The notes under the pieces: model-generated
The model's database searches: none
What the model was told of the DNA's origin: nothing
The model's input: only the letters and a program-made list of their open reading frames with translations
Position numbers and translations under genes: made by a program
Origin: Anaerotignum lactatifermentans DSM 14214
GTDB taxonomy: Bacteria; Bacillota; Clostridia; Lachnospirales; Anaerotignaceae
Reading direction: 5' to 3'
NCBI RefSeq assembly: GCF_900142265.1
Contig: NZ_FRAH01000005.1
Span: 1-64,000 of the forward strand
DNA: 64,000 nucleotides
In this document: piece after piece, positions 62,382-64,000 of the stretch
How positions within the stretch are numbered: the stretch's first letter is position 1
Layout: each line of letters begins with the position of its first letter

Positions 62382-63563
62382 TTATTTTGCCTGTTTGCTG
62401 ACTTCTTCATAAAGGGGAGACATTTCCCGCAGTCTTGCCACAATCTGAGGCAGTTTTTCCAAAATAAAATCAATTTCTTCCTCTGTATTGTCTGTATCCA
62501 GTGTCAGTCTTAAAGAACCATGGGCTTTTTCATGAGGCAGCCCGATGGCCAGAAGCACATGAGAAGGATCCAGAGAACCGGATGTGCAAGCGGAACCACT
62601 GGATGCCGCTACGCCCAAAGCGTCTAACAACAGCAGCATGGATTCGCCTTCAATAAATTCAAAGGAAATATTGCAGTTGCCCGGCAGACGGTCTGTAGGA
62701 TGACCATTCAGTTTGCTGTAAGGAATGGCTTCCAAAATGCCGTGGATCAGTCTGTCACGCATTTTTTCCAGCGTTGCTCTTGTTTCTGGCAGTTCTGCGG
62801 CAGCCAGTTCCACTGCCTTGCCCAGACCTACAATACCGGGGATGTTTTCTGTGCCTGCACGCATTTTCTTTTCCTGTGCACCGCCGAAAATCAAAGGTGT
62901 GATGCGTACGCCTTTACGGATATAAATAGCGCCGATGCCTTTTGGTGCACCCAGTTTGTGACCACTGATAGACAGCAGGTCAATGTGCATTTCTTCCACA
63001 TCAATGGGAACATGACCCATTGCCTGTACAGCGTCTGTGTGGAGGTAGATGCCTTTTTCATGTGCCAGTTTCCCGATTTCCGCGATTGGTTCGATGGTAC
63101 CGATTTCATTGTTGGCAAACATCACGGAAATGAGAATGGTTTCTGGACAGATAGCCGCTTCCAGATCTTCCAATCTGACTTTGCCGTCTGCGTCTACATC
63201 CAGATATGTCACACGGAAACCATGTTTTTCCAGATATTCACAAGTATGCAAAATCGCATGATGTTCAATTTTTGTGGTAATAATATGATTGCCCTTATCT
63301 TTCAGTGCTTCTGCCACACCCCGCAGTGCCATATTGTCACTTTCGGAGCCACCTGCTGTAAAATAGATTTCAGAAGGCTGTGCATTGATGGCTGCTGCCA
63401 CCTGTTCTCTTGCTTTTTCCATTGCCTTTTTACTCTCTTTGGCAATGCCGTAAATGCCGGATGCATTTCCGTAATACTCTGTAAAATAAGGAAGCATTGC
63501 TTCCAGAACTTCTTTTCTGACAGGAGTTGTTGCTGCATGATCCATATAAATTTTTGTTGCCAT
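62382..63563 (-). CDS. nifS: Cysteine desulfurase, NifS/IscS type
   Basis: This 393-residue PLP enzyme releases sulfur from cysteine. It starts KIYMDHAATTPVRKEVLEAM, has the PLP Lys in SISGHKLGAPKG (near 205) and the catalytic Cys in ASSGSACTSGSLDPSHVL (near 325). It provides sulfur to IscU and, through MnmA, to tRNA. GAGGAGG precedes the ATG. Upstream there is a divergent regulator of a different family; no IscR is within the window. Confidence 0.96.
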   Translation of the reverse strand: MATKIYMDHAATTPVRKEVLEAMLPYFTEYYGNASGIYGIAKESKKAMEKAREQVAAAINAQPSEIYFTAGGSESDNMALRGVAEALKDKGNHIITTKIEHHAILHTCEYLEKHGFRVTYLDVDADGKVRLEDLEAAICPETILISVMFANNEIGTIEPIAEIGKLAHEKGIYLHTDAVQAMGHVPIDVEEMHIDLLSISGHKLGAPKGIGAIYIRKGVRITPLIFGGAQEKKMRAGTENIPGIVGLGKAVELAAAELPETRATLEKMRDRLIHGILEAIPYSKLNGHPTDRLPGNCNISFEFIEGESMLLLLDALGVAASSGSACTSGSLDPSHVLLAIGLPHEKAHGSLRLTLDTDNTEEEIDFILEKLPQIVARLREMSPLYEEVSKQAK

Positions 63564-63854
63564 AGTCTTGTCCTCCTCTAAAACAAATTATCATTTTATA
63601 TATCATAGTATTCTTATATGCTTTGTGTGAATTAAATGTACCATACTTTTCATAGTTTGTCAATAGGAATTAAAAAAATAGTGCAAAATCCGATACGCCA
63701 TTAATTTTTTGCAATTTGCAAACATTAGTAAAAATATTTTTCTATCTGTGACAATGCCTTTTCTCGGTTCTGTATTAACCATATAATAAAATATGTATTT
63801 GCAACAGTTATAGTGAATTATGCGAAAGAAAAAATGAAAAATGAGGTGAGCAGA
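63564..63854. other. Divergent promoter region between nifS and the XRE regulator
   Basis: 291 AT-rich bases. It contains the palindrome TTTGCA-ATT-TGCAAA (63708-63722) and a TATAAT (63782-63787) that could serve the plus-strand regulator, with a weak -35. A minus-strand TTCACA-18-TATGAT pair near 63605-63635 could serve nifS. No gene is seen. Confidence 0.5.
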
Positions 63855-64000
63855 TTGCAGGAATTTAAAGATCGACTGAAAATGCTGCGAAAAGAAAAAA
63901 AACTGACACAGGTAAAATTGGGAGAAATGTTAAACTATGGTTATACCGCCATTGCTAACTACGAATCCGGACGCAATCAGCCCTCTATCCCTGATTTGAA
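63855..64000 (+). CDS. XRE-family HTH regulator, 5' part only (window edge)
   Basis: A frame starting at TTG 63855 (six bases after GAGGTG) or GTG 63846 runs to the window edge. It encodes a classic Cro/CI-type helix-turn-helix: QEFKDRLKMLRKEKKLTQVK, then LGEMLNYGYTAIANYESGRNQPSIPDL. The target and any further domain are outside the window. The palindrome at 63708-63722 is a possible operator for this gene. Confidence 0.8.
   Translation, partial: MQEFKDRLKMLRKEKKLTQVKLGEMLNYGYTAIANYESGRNQPSIPDL

Overview
The window reads as chromosomal DNA of an anaerobic, low-to-mid GC Clostridia-type Firmicute, probably a Lachnospirales-like gut organism. Evidence: a PolC-type replicative polymerase, a CIRCE-controlled groES-groEL operon, a T-box in front of thrS, a Firmicute-type L20 leader with a probable AUU start on infC, LuxS, NifS/IscU-type Fe-S assembly beside mnmA, an iron-sulfur L-serine dehydratase, and strong AGGAGG ribosome binding sites. 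I cannot name the species. Nearly all genes lie on the minus strand. The plus strand carries only an HD-domain protein, a nucleoside phosphorylase, a 26-residue peptide, a MATE pump with its leader, and a truncated XRE regulator at the right end.

Layout. 1-360: end of an IS200-type insertion sequence downstream of luxS. 364-5838: luxS, HD-domain hydrolase, sbcDC. 5943-10339: divergent sugar/nucleoside region (two small YdcZ-type membrane proteins, ribokinase, flavodoxin-fold oxidoreductase and zinc alcohol dehydrogenase facing a uridine-phosphorylase-like gene). 10524-13102: penicillin-binding carboxypeptidase with a CmpB-type membrane protein. 13106-20653: miaB - YlbF/RicA-like - mutS - mutL - miaA. 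20779-26889: aminoacyl-tRNA editing protein, an orphan PTS EIIC-like membrane protein, a 3H-domain (NiaR-like) repressor, a LUD protein, a membrane protein and two AEC carriers. 26988-30640: thrS and infC-rpmI-rplT with their RNA leaders. 30724-36434: CorA, YbjQ, a 26-residue peptide gene, a frameshifted MntP-like gene, a TetR regulator, trpS, PspC, RadC, a DUF402 protein and a monooxygenase. 36603-45055: serine uptake and deamination (sstT, sdaAA, sdaAB), a nucleobase permease, 5-formyl-THF cyclo-ligase and two divergent MATE pumps. 45112-46898: two exported or membrane proteins of unknown role and a stop-interrupted zinc-ribbon gene. 46911-54529: polC, ispG, groEL-groES. 54725-58685: a thioredoxin-reductase-like flavoprotein lacking NADPH motifs, an EF-G-like GTPase and an amidase-like protein. 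58812-63563: Na/Pi transporter, mnmA, iscU, nifS. 63855-64000: XRE regulator, cut by the window.

Most of the window is ordinary housekeeping sequence. The parts most worth a second look are: (1) a near-consensus promoter, six-codon reading frame and intrinsic terminator immediately ahead of a MATE pump, which looks like ribosome-controlled attenuation; (2) a flavoprotein with the thioredoxin-reductase CxxC but no NADPH-binding motif, resembling ferredoxin-dependent thioredoxin reductases; (3) an orphan EIIC-like transporter with a perfect 16-bp palindrome just upstream, next to a NiaR-like repressor; (4) a 26-residue membrane peptide with its own strong promoter and an operator-like palindrome; (5) a small zinc-ribbon gene with one in-frame TAG; (6) an IS200 transposase whose ribosome binding site is buried in a 16-bp stem. 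Start codons were chosen by ribosome binding site, so several differ from the longest open frame. All function calls come from recognised motifs and gene order, not from database searches.
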